A stretch of DNA of 64,000 nucleotides from Planctomyces sp. SH-PL14. GTDB lineage: Bacteria; Planctomycetota; Planctomycetia; Planctomycetales; Planctomycetaceae. Under the pieces are notes generated by a model, which was not told the origin of the DNA, ran no database searches, and saw only the letters and a program-made list of their open reading frames with translations. Position 1 is the stretch's first letter. Every line of letters starts with the position of its first letter. Of the stretch, positions 55,503 through 64,000 are shown piece after piece. Both the position numbers and the translations under genes were made by a program. The stretch is from assembly GCF_001610835.1 (NCBI RefSeq), contig NZ_CP011270.1, positions 4,978,001 to 5,042,000 of the forward strand, read 5' to 3'.

Positions 55503-56468
55503 CTACTCCTCCGCGTCCCGACTCTCTTCCGCCCGGGCCTTCCCGAACTCCTCCGTGATCTGGATCGCCGCGGGGCCGGCCAGGATCACAAAGACGCAGG
55601 GGAACAGGCACAGGAGCGTCGGGAGCAGGATCTTCACGGCCGCCTTCTGGGCGGACTCTTCGGCGTCGCTCTCGCGGCGGTCGCGGAGCGTGTCCGAATG
55701 GACCCGCAGGGCGCTGACGAGCTTGGTCCCCAGCCGCCGCGATTGCTGGCAGACGAGGGCCAGCGACCGGATCGCGTCGAGGTTCGTCCGTTCGGCCAGC
55801 GTCAGCAGCGCCCGGTCGGCGGTCGAGCCGAGCTCGATCTCCTGCCGGACTCGGCCGAGTTCATAGGAGAGGAGCGGGTGGGCGGGTTCGAGCTCTTTCG
55901 AGACCCGCTGGATCGCGGCGTCGAAGATCATTCCCCCCTGCAGGCAGGTGACCGTGAGGTCGAGGAAGTCCGGGAGCGACCGCTTGAGCACGCGCTGCCG
56001 AGCCCGGGTCCGCCGGCGGAGCCAGAGTCGGGGGAGCAGGTACCCTCCGCAGGCCGCCATGACCGCGGCGAGAAGGGAGTCCGTCGAGGAGAATCCGCGA
56101 GATCCCGCGCCGATTCCGGCCGCAGTAGCCAGGACGACCGTCGCCACGATCTGCATCAGAAGAAAGACGACCGAGGCCGAGGGAGACTCGTAGCCGGCCC
56201 GGATCAGGTCCTGGTGAAAGCGGGTTCGCTGCTCCGCCTTGCGGGGGAGCAGGTAGCTCGTGATCTGGGCCAGGAACGCCCACCCGGCCGACTGCTCCCG
56301 GTGGAGCTGCTTCACGATCGTCCGGTCCATCGCCGGATTCCCGGTGACGCCGTCGATTCGGGCGTCGACACGGGAATCCGACGATGACACCAGCCGGCTC
56401 AGCGCCAGGACCATACCGGTCACGCTGAAGAAGACGAGAGCGAGCGAGAGTGAGAGGGAAAGGTCCAT
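55503..56468 (-). CDS. TadC-like inner-membrane platform protein
   Basis: The 321-residue product has an N-terminal membrane helix (LSLALVFFSVTGMVLALSRL), two central helices (VVFLLMQIVATVVLATAAGI and SLLAAVMAACGGYLLPRLW) and the type II secretion F domain (LKRSLPDFLDLTVTCLQGGM through VCQQSRRLGTKLVSALRVHS). A C-terminal helix is ILLPTLLCLFPCVFVILAGP. This is the TadC pattern; together with TadB it forms the inner-membrane base on which the TadA ATPase acts. Confidence 0.9.
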   Translation of the reverse strand: MDLSLSLSLALVFFSVTGMVLALSRLVSSSDSRVDARIDGVTGNPAMDRTIVKQLHREQSAGWAFLAQITSYLLPRKAEQRTRFHQDLIRAGYESPSASVVFLLMQIVATVVLATAAGIGAGSRGFSSTDSLLAAVMAACGGYLLPRLWLRRRTRARQRVLKRSLPDFLDLTVTCLQGGMIFDAAIQRVSKELEPAHPLLSYELGRVRQEIELGSTADRALLTLAERTNLDAIRSLALVCQQSRRLGTKLVSALRVHSDTLRDRRESDAEESAQKAAVKILLPTLLCLFPCVFVILAGPAAIQITEEFGKARAEESRDAEE

Positions 56469-56496
56469 GGGGAGTTGGGGCAGGTTGTCCGTTATG

Positions 56497-56571
56497 AGTT
56501 GTCAGTGATCAGTTCAGAGAGGAGTCAGAGCGATGCTCCGCCCTCTGGCTGAAAACGGAGGACTGACAACT
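56497..56571. repeat. R6-type hairpin between tadB and tadC
   Basis: Arms AGTTGTCAGT (56497-56506) and ACTGACAACT (56562-56571) are perfectly complementary, and TGATCAGT follows the left arm. Related sequence occurs as a perfect hairpin at 58963-59000. It lies in the 120-base gap between two cotranscribed genes. Confidence 0.5.
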
Positions 56572-56588
56572 GAAAAACCCAGAACGTC

Positions 56589-57521
56589 TCAGTACTCAAT
56601 CTGAATGGTTCGTCGGATCCACGCGGTGCCCAGGAGCTGCAGTCCGATGAGCGACAGCAGGACCCAGGGGCGATCGAGGAGGACCTGGATGTAGTCCCGC
56701 TGGGAGAGCCACAGCCAGATGAAGGCGGCGATCGGCAGGACCGTCAGGACGAGGGCCTGCATGCGGCCTTCACCCGTCAGGGCCTGAACGCGGTTCGACA
56801 GCTTGATCCGCTTCCGCGTCAGGTCGGAGATGCTGCTGAGGACCTCCACGGGGCTGCCGCCACACTGCCGCTGAACCAGCAGGGCGACGACCAGCAGGTG
56901 CAGCTCCGGCACCGGCACCCGGCGGGCCAGGTCCCGCAGCGTCGTGTCCTGGGGAAGGCCGAGGTTCTGCTGCTCGCAGCAGAGAGCAAACTCTTTGGAG
57001 ATGGGTGCCGGGCATTCGGCCCCGACCATCTGCAGCGCGGCGGGGACCGACTGACCTGCCGCCACGGCGCGGCTCATGACGTCGAGGACTTCCGGGAGCT
57101 GCTCGGAGAACTTGTCGGTCCGCCGCTTCCGCTGAATCAGCACGACGATCCAGGGGATCGACAGCGCGACGACTCCCGTCGCCGCGGCCGCCAGGAAGCT
57201 CGACGAAGGAATGTACCCCGCGAGCGTCCCCAGGATCCCCGCGGCGGCGGAGAAGTCGGCCGTCTGTTCGATCGTGATCGGCAGCCCCGACTGCTCGACC
57301 GCCTGCTTCCAGCGGCCGATGAGTCCGTCGCTCCCCTCCTGCGAGGCGGCCCAGTCCCGGAACAGCGAGGACTTTCCGGCGGCGCCGGGGGTCTTGGACT
57401 GGATCGCGTCGCGGATCCGGTGCCGGATCCGCCGGTCATGCCCCAGGAACGCCTCGGCCACAAACCGGCCAAGGGCGATCACGGACATCATTCCACAGAG
57501 AATGATCGCGGTGGTGTTCAT
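56589..57521 (-). CDS. TadB-like inner-membrane platform protein
   Basis: The 310-residue product has membrane helices at the N-terminus, at [20 protein letters not shown], and two at the C-terminus. The F domain lies between ([20 protein letters not shown], then [17 protein letters not shown] and [19 protein letters not shown]). This order is typical of TadB. The start overlaps the end of the TadA gene by four bases, showing tight translational coupling. It should pair with TadC in the pilus platform. Confidence 0.9.
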   Translation of the reverse strand: MNTTAIILCGMMSVIALGRFVAEAFLGHDRRIRHRIRDAIQSKTPGAAGKSSLFRDWAASQEGSDGLIGRWKQAVEQSGLPITIEQTADFSAAAGILGTLAGYIPSSSFLAAAATGVVALSIPWIVVLIQRKRRTDKFSEQLPEVLDVMSRAVAAGQSVPAALQMVGAECPAPISKEFALCCEQQNLGLPQDTTLRDLARRVPVPELHLLVVALLVQRQCGGSPVEVLSSISDLTRKRIKLSNRVQALTGEGRMQALVLTVLPIAAFIWLWLSQRDYIQVLLDRPWVLLSLIGLQLLGTAWIRRTIQIEY

Positions 57522-58906
57522 GCTTTCCCTCGCGGGGCAGGAGCGGGGCCGTCAGCGGAAGGCCGGGAGGAGACGGAGAGCGCCCGCCGCTCGAAGAGCG
57601 AGTCCTCGAGCGGATACCCCGCGGTCTCCAGCGCCGACAGACACCGCGGGCGGTTCCCGGTGGCCCAGAACTGCCCGTCGCTCCGGCGGTCGGCGGTCAG
57701 GCCGGTCTGCTCGTACAGGAACAGGTCCTGGACCTGAATGGTGTTCTCATCGAACCCGGTCACTTCCGAGATCGCCCGCACCTTCCGCTGCCCCCCGGGC
57801 AGCCGGACGCAGTGGATCACGATGTGGACCGCGGAGCCGATCAGCTCGCGGATGAACCAGGCGGGAAGGTCGTACCCCGCCATTCCGACGAGCATCTCCA
57901 GCCGCCGCACGGCGTGCCGGGTGCTGTTGGCGTGGATCGTCGTCAGGCTGCCGTCGTGCCCGGTCGTCATCGCCTGAAGCATGTCGAACGCCTCTTCGCC
58001 GCGGCACTCGCCGATGATGATCCGGTCGGGCCGCATCCGCAGGGCGTTGCGGACGAGATCGCGGGCCGAGACCGCCCCTTCCCCTTCGACGTTCGACGGA
58101 CGGGTCTCCATCCGGGCGACGTGCGGCTGCTGGAGCTGGAGTTCGGCGGCGTCTTCGATCGTCGCGATCCGCTCGTCGGGCGAGATGAAGGCGGAGAGCA
58201 TATTGAGCATCGTCGACTTCCCCGCCCCGGTTCCGCCGGCGACAACAACATTGAGCCGCGCCCGGACGCAGACGGCGAGGAACTCCATCATCTCCCGCGT
58301 GAGCGACTGATGAGAGAGAGCGTCCGCGGCCGAGAGCCGCTTCGATCCGAAACGGCGGATCGAGACCAGGGCTCCGTCGAGGGCCAGCGGCCGGATGATG
58401 GCGTTGACGCGGCTGCCGTCGGCGAGCCGGGCATCGACCATCGGGCTCGCTTCATCGAGCCGGCGGCCGACCCGGCTGGCGATCCGCTGGACGATCTCGA
58501 CGAGATGCTGCTCGTCGTGGAACGTGACGTTGGAATGCTCCAGCCGCCCGCGGCGCTCGACGTAAACGGTGCTCGGCCCGTTGATGAGGATGTCGGAGAT
58601 CGTCGGGTCGCGGAGGAGCGGCTCGATCGGGCCAAGGCCCAGTGCCTCGTCGATGATTTCGTTGATGAGCCGTTCCCGCTCGACTTCGCTCAGGAGGTCG
58701 GCCCGGAACCGGCACAGGTCTTCGATCCCCCGCCGCAGCTCGCGGCGGAGCTCGCAGTCCTCGAGCGCGGTGGCACAGGAGAGGTCCATGGCACTCACGA
58801 GGTGCTTGTGGATCTCCTGCTTGAGCCGCTGGAACCGGTTCTCCCGCGACTCCCGCTTTCCGGAGGCGTCCGAGGAGGAGGCGGTCGAGGAGTCGGATGA
58901 GAACAT
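57518..58906 (-). CDS. TadA/CpaF-type secretion ATPase
   Basis: The 462-residue product has the CpaF N-terminal region ([20 protein letters not shown] followed by [11 protein letters not shown]), Walker [10 protein letters not shown] near residue 228, [32 protein letters not shown] as Walker B and the His box [13 protein letters not shown]. It powers assembly of the Tad pilus from the cytoplasmic side as a hexamer. It is coupled to the TadB gene by a four-base overlap. The C-terminal tail has a [15 protein letters not shown] segment typical of the family. Confidence 0.95.
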   Translation of the reverse strand: MFSSDSSTASSSDASGKRESRENRFQRLKQEIHKHLVSAMDLSCATALEDCELRRELRRGIEDLCRFRADLLSEVERERLINEIIDEALGLGPIEPLLRDPTISDILINGPSTVYVERRGRLEHSNVTFHDEQHLVEIVQRIASRVGRRLDEASPMVDARLADGSRVNAIIRPLALDGALVSIRRFGSKRLSAADALSHQSLTREMMEFLAVCVRARLNVVVAGGTGAGKSTMLNMLSAFISPDERIATIEDAAELQLQQPHVARMETRPSNVEGEGAVSARDLVRNALRMRPDRIIIGECRGEEAFDMLQAMTTGHDGSLTTIHANSTRHAVRRLEMLVGMAGYDLPAWFIRELIGSAVHIVIHCVRLPGGQRKVRAISEVTGFDENTIQVQDLFLYEQTGLTADRRSDGQFWATGNRPRCLSALETAGYPLEDSLFERRALSVSSRPSADGPAPAPRGKA

Positions 58907-59435
58907 GAAGTGAGAGGGGTCCGTGGAGGGACGGGATGTCCCGGGTTGTGCGAGGAGTTTTCAGTGATCAGTCGTCAGTGATCGCTGACGACTGATCACT
59001 CATTCCCAGTACGGTCGCGGGCCGGCAGAAGGGACGAGGCCTTGTCACAGGTTCGATCGCGGCGGACATTCCGCCTTCCCGCCAGAATGACGCACGGCCG
59101 TCCGCGTCGTTCCCGTCATTCCCTGCTGCCGACCCGCTTCCGAGACGAGTGATCCTTGTTGTGGTCACGGCCGAAGCCGTGCCCTCTCGAACCGCCCGCG
59201 GTCCCGGCGGTTCGATTCCAGGTCGCGGCCGGCACCGCGCCCTGCCGGGAGAACTCCGTCCTCCCGTTGTTCCTGTCTGGCTCTCTTGATTGGCTCGAAG
59301 AAGCGGAGTGGGCAGGGGAACACGGCATCCCCACGAGCCGGACGCGCCGGCAGGGCAGACACACTGGCCATGCCGATTGGCACACGCGTCCTTCCCTCTG
59401 CCCACTCACCCTTCTCACGACTCGGGTGTCCGGTG
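58907..59435. other. Gap inside the Tad cluster
   Basis: No convincing gene lies in this 529-base gap between TadZ-like and TadA genes. The only strong structure is the hairpin at 58963-59000. A 145-residue minus-strand frame is present but is Arg/Gly/Pro-rich and lacks domain features. No Flp pilin is encoded here. Confidence 0.45.
58963..59000. repeat. R6 repeat: perfect 16-bp hairpin
   Basis: Arms AGTGATCAGTCGTCAG and CTGACGACTGATCACT are fully complementary around a 6-base loop (TGATCG). It lies downstream of the TadZ-like gene on the minus strand and upstream of TadA. Repeats built from TGATCAGT are known from several bacterial groups as intergenic sequences. Confidence 0.6.
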
Positions 59436-60638
59436 TCAGAAGACCATCCCCGCGATCCGGGGAAAGAACTTCAGTCGCGACCACAGGTGCCGCGATTCGG
59501 CGACCGCCTCGGCCGGTTCGGCCTGGGGGTCGACCATGTTTCCAAAGACTCCCTGGGCGAGCTGCCGGATCTCCCGGGTCAGTTCCGCCTGCGGATTTTC
59601 GTCGACCACCGGTACCCCGCAGTTCACGGAGAGGTTGGCCGTCAGCGGCTCGTCCGGGAGCCAGACTTCCACGGGCCGGCCGAGGAGCGTCGCAACCTTG
59701 GCCCGCGGGAGCTCGCCCGCCTGGGAGCAGCGGTTCGCGACGAGGACCACGCGGTCGAGATCGATCTGGCGGCGGTCCCAGTCGTCGAGGAGTCGCCGCG
59801 TGTTGCACAGCGAGGCGAACTCGAGTCGGAACGGGACGAGGATCTTTTCGCAGGAGCGAAGCAGCGACGCCCGGCCGGCGAGCTGCGTCCCCAGGTCGAT
59901 CACCGTCCAGGGGAAGAGCCGGCGGCAGAACTGCACGATCCGGTCGAGGGCGGACCCGGTGATGGCCAGGTAGTCTTCTTCGGTCGCGGGAGCGGCGATC
60001 ATCCGGATGCCGGAGTCGTGGGGCGTGAGCGACTGGGTCAGCATTTCCTGATCGAGCATCTCCTCGTGGCGGACCAGTTCCGCCAGCGTGTGCCGCGGGG
60101 CGAGGTTGAGGAGGGCCGAGAGGTCGCCGAACTGCGAGGCGAGGTCGATCAGTCCGCAGGATTCGTGTCGGCGGGCGACGAGGATCGACAGGCTCGCCGC
60201 CAGGAGGCTCGCCCCGCTGCCGCCGGACGCCGCGGCGACGGCCAGGGCCGCTCCGGTTCCGCCGGCGGTCATCTGGCCCGCGAGGCGTTCGAGGGAGGCG
60301 GAGAGCTGTTTGTTCGTGTCGGCGTCTTCGTCGAGGAAGTCGTCCGCGCCGGCGTGGAGGAGGTCGAGAATCCGGCGGGCGTCGGTGGCGACGCCGACCG
60401 CCACCAGCCGGCCCGGACAAGAGGGACGCAGTTTCTGGACGATCCGGACCCCGCGGGCCTCGTCCGTCGGCAGGACGACGAGGAGCAGGTCCGGTTTGCG
60501 GGGGAGGGCCGCAATGGCGAGGTCCCCCCCTTCGAGCGGGACGACGTGCGTGATCGGGCAGTCGTGTCCGCGGGCTGCCAGCGCTTTCCGGAGCTTGCTG
60601 GCGGTGACGGGATTTTCAGTGGCAATCACGGAATTCAT
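59436..60638 (-). CDS. TadZ/CpaE-like protein with degenerate P-loop
   Basis: ATG 60638 (MNSVIATENPVTASKLRKAL) begins a receiver-like domain (residues about 1-115) that lacks an obvious phospho-acceptor Asp. A MinD/ParA-like domain follows. Its P-loop reads AAASGGSGASLLAASLSILV, without the Lys residues of the usual KGGxGKT, so ATP binding is doubtful. LIDLASQFGDLSALLNL is the family motif seen in CpaE proteins. It should act in placing or assembling the Tad pilus at the cell pole. It is the first gene of the cluster, separated from TadA by 529 bases. It has 400 residues. Confidence 0.85.
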   Translation of the reverse strand: MNSVIATENPVTASKLRKALAARGHDCPITHVVPLEGGDLAIAALPRKPDLLLVVLPTDEARGVRIVQKLRPSCPGRLVAVGVATDARRILDLLHAGADDFLDEDADTNKQLSASLERLAGQMTAGGTGAALAVAAASGGSGASLLAASLSILVARRHESCGLIDLASQFGDLSALLNLAPRHTLAELVRHEEMLDQEMLTQSLTPHDSGIRMIAAPATEEDYLAITGSALDRIVQFCRRLFPWTVIDLGTQLAGRASLLRSCEKILVPFRLEFASLCNTRRLLDDWDRRQIDLDRVVLVANRCSQAGELPRAKVATLLGRPVEVWLPDEPLTANLSVNCGVPVVDENPQAELTREIRQLAQGVFGNMVDPQAEPAEAVAESRHLWSRLKFFPRIAGMVF

Positions 60639-60927
60639 TTCCGTCGCCCCCAGGCAAAGTGAATACGGCCAGTTCCGGAGCGAGACGGCCCCCACCCGGT
60701 TGCCCACCCCCGGCAGGTGTGAGCGTCGTCACGATGAGAGGATCGTGACAACTCAACTTTAATCGCGCCGTTTCCGCATGCTGCCGGAATGCAACGGAAT
60801 GCGACTTTCTCGCACCGGGCCGGCCCGGACCGGACCGGTCGGCGAGACGGCGTGTCTCGGCCCGTCGATCGATCGAGCGAGAGAGTTCCAGGGCCAGAGG
60901 GACCGACCGAGGAGCGTCCCGATCAGC
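60639..60927. other. Upstream region of the Tad cluster
   Basis: The region lies between the stop of the paralogue family member 3 gene and the TadZ-like start, both on the minus strand. A short palindrome-rich stretch (GGGCCGGCCCGG, GGACCGGACCGGTC) stands at about 60820-60840, and ATCGTGAC/GTCACGAT form a small inverted repeat at about 60729-60750. I see no clear promoter boxes and no Flp pilin gene. Confidence 0.35.
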
Positions 60928-62514
60928 TTATCGCGAGACATCGATCACGAAGTCGTCGGGCTGCGGGTAGGCCGTGGGATTCGGCCGTCCCCGTTCATCC
61001 AAACGGTTCGGTCCCCAGCTCCAGATCCGGACGCGGTCCCGGGACTCGACCTCGAACGTCAGAGGCCCGTCGGCGTAAGGATCGTGGAGAACCTCCGCCA
61101 GGAATTCGGGCGTGAGTTCCTGGAGTGTTCGCGGGAGCCGGCCGTGAGTCTGAGCGCAGGCTGCCGCGGCGAACCCGGCTCGCGACAGGTTGTGCCGCGT
61201 TCGAGCCCGGTCGTCGGTCTCCCGCAGAACGTCAGCGACCGGCCGGTACAGGTTGGCGACGTGATTCCCCAAGCGCTCGGCCGCCTCGCGGGGATCGCGC
61301 TCGATGCTCGCCGGAAGATCCCGGATCATCCTTCCCGAGCTGGCCACCGCCTCTTTCGTCTCGACTCGCATCCGCTGAAACTCCGCGGTCCGCTGCGCTG
61401 TGCTCTCAATCCTCATCGCGGCGGAGAACCGCGCGGTTCGGTCCCGGGCGACCTGGAGAACTCGGTCCCAGTCCAGGCGCTGCAGATCCTTCACCGGCCG
61501 GTCCTCATACGTGGAGTACAGAGGCGACGCCGCGTTCTCGATTCGGACCACTCCGTGACGGCGGAAACGATCGATCTCTTCGGGCAGGGTCCATTCTCGT
61601 TCATACTCGTCGCAGTCGATGAGCGACCGCGAAAAGGAGAACTGTTCGAGCTTGGTGCCGTAGTCCTCCGCCAGTTCGCCGACGCGCCCCGACTTCAACA
61701 GGGCCGCTTCGACTTGATGAACGGCCGTGGTCCGCCGAAGCGCCACGAGAAACTGGGTGGACGAGAAGGCTTCCCGGGCCAGGAGCCGGCTGAGCTGTCG
61801 CACCGCCAGCAGGTCTCGCAGTGCCGGTCGAACTTCGCCGCGAGACGCACGCAGAACGGCGCGACACTCCAGGGCCCGGCCGGCGTCCGATAAAGGCCCG
61901 AGAAGGTCGAGCCGCTTGTGGAACCGCCAGTCGCCTCCCTCGGGGACCAGATCAGAGTCCGGGACGATCGGCAGATAGAAGCGGGGCCACTCCACAATCT
62001 GGATGAGCTGATCGAGGACCGGTTCGTTGAGAGCGATGTAACGGGCCAGCTCCGGAAACTGCCCCTGGCGGCCGATGTTCTCGAGAGCGTTCCGCGTCTC
62101 GTCCCGGAGTGCCGCGACTCGCTTCTGCTGCGACTCCTCATCGGTTTCCAGTGCAGCCGCGTAGTCCTCGTCATTCAGGAATGCGGACCGCCGGGCGGGG
62201 AAGGTTTTGACCCCGAGCATCCGGAGTTCGTCCGGACCGAAGGCGGGGGAGACGCCAAGCAGGCGTGCCAGCGGAACGGCGGCGTTGTGCTGGGGAGCGA
62301 GCCCTTTCGTCAACGCGGCGTTGAGGTCTCGATATCGCTGCGGCAGCGTCGCCGGGATCTCCGGTTCAGAAAGGACGATTCCCTCCAGCAGGTCGGCGGG
62401 GCGGTTCTCCGCCCGGAGGAGGGCCGGGGCGGTTCCCAGCAGAAGCAGTCCGCCCAGGGCGATCAACAACGATGGCATCCGCCTCGGCCGCATGAGACAC
62501 CGCATTCCTTTCAT
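60928..62514 (-). CDS. Secreted hypothetical protein, paralogue family member 3
   Basis: The 528-residue product has a basic start (MKGMRCLMRPRRM, with three possible ATGs) and a signal helix (PSLLIALGGLLLLGTAPALL). Its layout matches the pair at 28908-32242: an early YRDLNAALTKGLAPQ corresponds to LNAALSRGI in those proteins. The centre is helix-rich, and the end has LHDPYADGPLTFEVE and WSWGPNRLDERG corresponding to DPFTGEPF and SLGPNGKED. Similarity is weaker than between the tandem pair, so this is an older paralogue. It is probably periplasmic and of unknown function. Confidence 0.72.
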   Translation of the reverse strand: MKGMRCLMRPRRMPSLLIALGGLLLLGTAPALLRAENRPADLLEGIVLSEPEIPATLPQRYRDLNAALTKGLAPQHNAAVPLARLLGVSPAFGPDELRMLGVKTFPARRSAFLNDEDYAAALETDEESQQKRVAALRDETRNALENIGRQGQFPELARYIALNEPVLDQLIQIVEWPRFYLPIVPDSDLVPEGGDWRFHKRLDLLGPLSDAGRALECRAVLRASRGEVRPALRDLLAVRQLSRLLAREAFSSTQFLVALRRTTAVHQVEAALLKSGRVGELAEDYGTKLEQFSFSRSLIDCDEYEREWTLPEEIDRFRRHGVVRIENAASPLYSTYEDRPVKDLQRLDWDRVLQVARDRTARFSAAMRIESTAQRTAEFQRMRVETKEAVASSGRMIRDLPASIERDPREAAERLGNHVANLYRPVADVLRETDDRARTRHNLSRAGFAAAACAQTHGRLPRTLQELTPEFLAEVLHDPYADGPLTFEVESRDRVRIWSWGPNRLDERGRPNPTAYPQPDDFVIDVSR

Positions 62515-62565
62515 CAGGCTCGCCAGAATCGCAGTTTACGTCCGCAGCAGTTGAAACATGAAGAC

Positions 62566-62898
62566 GCTGGCCGGCACGACTCGATAGCTCAAACCCAACG
62601 TGCGACGGCAGGCTGGGGTCAAGGGGTTTCGACCCCTTGCCGCCGGAGGCACTTCCATGAGGAACCGTGGTGAGCAACGGACGGCCCTTTGTGGGACCGG
62701 CGTTGAGAACTCCATCGCTCGCGCTGGACTCCCCGCGGATTGATGTGGGGGCATACGCCACGTTGTCCGGGTTTGGACACGCCCTCCTTCAGACATCTCT
62801 CGACGGCCAGGCCTCCGGCGGGCATGAGAGCCATAAAAACAACACAGGCCCCTCTGCCCTCCCCACCAGGGGTGCCCCCCTGGACCCCGGATCTGCCA
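62566..62898 (+). repeat. R1 repeat, copy M
   Basis: Forward copy with CAAACCCAACGTGCGACGGC, a short-loop left hairpin and a right hairpin with a degenerate long loop (CCATAAAAACAACACAGG). Unlike the other copies it lies between two divergent gene starts rather than at a gene end. Confidence 0.85.
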
Positions 62899-62962
62899 TT
62901 GGTTGCGCTCTTGGCGCCTCCCCGATAAACTGCCGCCCACTCCTCCTTGAACAGCGGACGAC

Positions 62963-63997
62963 ATGAGCGACCCGGTCAACACAATCCTCAACGCCGACTG
63001 CATCGCCGGGATGAACGCCCTCCAGCCCGGAAGCGTTGACCTCGTCTTCGCCGACCCCCCCTTCAACATCGGCTACGACTACGACGTCTACAACGACTCC
63101 CTCGACTGCGACAAGTACATCCACTGGTGCCGCGACTGGATGCAGGCGGTCCACCGGGCCCTCGCCGACAACGGCACCTTCTGGCTCGCCATCGGCGATG
63201 AGTACGCCGCCGAACTCAAGATCGAGGCCAAGAAGCTCGGCTTCCACTGCCGGAGCTGGGTCATCTGGTACTACACGTTCGGCGTCAACTGCGCCCGCAA
63301 GTTCACCCGCTCGCACGCACACCTCTTCCACTTCGTAAAAGACCCGGCCAACTTCGTCTTCCGATCCGACGAACTGGAGAACCGCGTCCCCTCCGCCCGA
63401 CAGCTCGTCTACGCCGACGCCCGCGCCAACCCCCGCGGCCGACTCCCCGACGACACCTGGATCCTCCCTCCGGCCAACGCCGCGGAGGTCCGCACGGGGA
63501 CCGAAGAGCTTCCGCCGCAGCCGGCTCCGGCCGACGCCAACGATGACACCCCGCAGACCTGGACCCTTCGCCCGCAGGACCTCGCCGAGCGGTTCCAACC
63601 CAACGAGAACACCTGGTACTTCCCACGGGTGGCGGGGACGTTCAAGGAACGCGCCGGCTTCCACGGCTGCCAGATGCCGGAGCAGCTTCTGGCCCGGATC
63701 ATCCGGGTCTGCTCGGAACCGGATGCCCTGGTGATGGACCCCTTCTCGGGGAGCGCCACGACCGCGGCCGTCGCCAAGAAGCTCGGCCGCCGCTACCTCG
63801 CCTTCGACCTCTCGGAACAGTACGTCGACCTGGGCCTCCGACGACTGGCGGGGATCACCTCCGGCGACCGGATGGACGGCGCGGAAGAGCCGCTGATGAG
63901 CGCTCCCAAAACGTCGGAAGGAAAGCCGCGCCGAACCGCGGAGAAGAAGCGTCCCGGCCGCAAGAAGGCGTCGGTCCCTGCTGTCGAAGAGACATAG
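62963..63997 (+). CDS. Site-specific DNA methyltransferase (N6-adenine or N4-cytosine type)
   Basis: The 344-residue product has the catalytic motif DPPFN ([17 protein letters not shown], residues about 27-43) near the N-terminus and the AdoMet-binding motif [18 protein letters not shown] toward the C-terminus, so the motif order is that of class beta enzymes. The target-recognition region lies between them. The C-terminal tail ([16 protein letters not shown]) is very basic and may hold DNA. No restriction endonuclease gene is visible up to the window end, 3 bases after the stop codon. The enzyme may be an orphan methyltransferase or part of a system cut off by the window edge. Confidence 0.9.
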   Translation: MSDPVNTILNADCIAGMNALQPGSVDLVFADPPFNIGYDYDVYNDSLDCDKYIHWCRDWMQAVHRALADNGTFWLAIGDEYAAELKIEAKKLGFHCRSWVIWYYTFGVNCARKFTRSHAHLFHFVKDPANFVFRSDELENRVPSARQLVYADARANPRGRLPDDTWILPPANAAEVRTGTEELPPQPAPADANDDTPQTWTLRPQDLAERFQPNENTWYFPRVAGTFKERAGFHGCQMPEQLLARIIRVCSEPDALVMDPFSGSATTAAVAKKLGRRYLAFDLSEQYVDLGLRRLAGITSGDRMDGAEEPLMSAPKTSEGKPRRTAEKKRPGRKKASVPAVEET

Positions 63998-64000
63998 AGC

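Noticed and set aside
58968-59405. 145-codon minus-strand ORF in the Tad gap
   Set aside because: No hydrophobic pilin-like segment, no ribosome site and Arg/Gly/Pro-rich composition, and it includes part of the hairpin at 58963-59000. It is not a Flp pilin.
59116-60420. 434-codon minus-strand ORF overlapping the TadZ/CpaE-like gene in another frame
   Set aside because: It is Arg/Pro/Gly-rich without any motif, while the other frame has CpaE features throughout.

Overview
The window looks like a chromosomal segment of a planctomycete, most likely of the Planctomycetaceae type. The evidence is high G+C, two DUF1559 pseudopilin-like proteins each followed by a small lipoprotein, a BlaI/BlaR1-like pair, several eukaryotic-like Ser/Thr kinases, a c-type cytochrome protein of the large planctomycete kind, a Tad pilus locus, a TolC-family lipoprotein and many clade-typical secreted proteins of unknown function. 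I cannot name the genus from sequence alone. I saw no rRNA, tRNA or CRISPR array. About 50 protein genes are supported, some too short for routine ORF calling.

Layout. 0-5 kb: a truncated small secreted protein, a tiny membrane protein, an HTH gene plus a tiny partner, and an autoregulated blaI/blaR1-like operon whose sensor carries extra carboxypeptidase-regulatory-like modules. 5-11 kb: a membrane-anchored terpenoid-toroid protein (N-terminus apparently frameshifted) with an NtrC-type regulator, then two small planctomycete proteins. 10.7-19.9 kb (minus): rhomboid protease with a 1109-residue secreted protein, peptide deformylase, an LRR-bearing kinase and a TPR protein. 20-28.8 kb (plus): HtrA-type protease, cytochrome c protein, zinc-ribbon kinase, HpcH/HpaI aldolase, glucose-6-phosphate dehydrogenase. 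28.9-39.2 kb: two tandem paralogous secreted proteins, a sialidase-like protein, TolC lipoprotein, recA, a phosphodiesterase-like protein, an iron-permease family protein. 39.6-50.5 kb: DoxX, a twice-repeated DUF1559-lipoprotein module, a hybrid histidine kinase, an oxidoreductase, a 2Fe-2S ferredoxin, a zinc metallopeptidase, an Hpt protein, a DUF1328 protein and csrA. 50.7-60.6 kb (minus): an orphan sugar-type ABC ATPase and a Tad secretion cluster (TadZ/CpaE-like, TadA, TadB, TadC, two TadE-like, one TadG-like). 60.9-64 kb: a third member of the secreted paralogue family and a DNA methyltransferase.

The most striking signal is not a gene. A repeat of about 250-450 bp (called R1 here) occurs 13 times, in both orientations, roughly once per 5 kb, and covers about 7% of the window. 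Its ends are GC-rich hairpins with conserved arms and exchangeable loops, and it almost always sits against the 3' end of a gene. A separate 35-40 bp purine tract (called T) accompanies it or stands alone directly after stop codons. At least five other hairpin repeat families (R2-R6) fill further gaps, including gaps inside the Tad locus. These repeats generate many false ORFs that should not be annotated as proteins.
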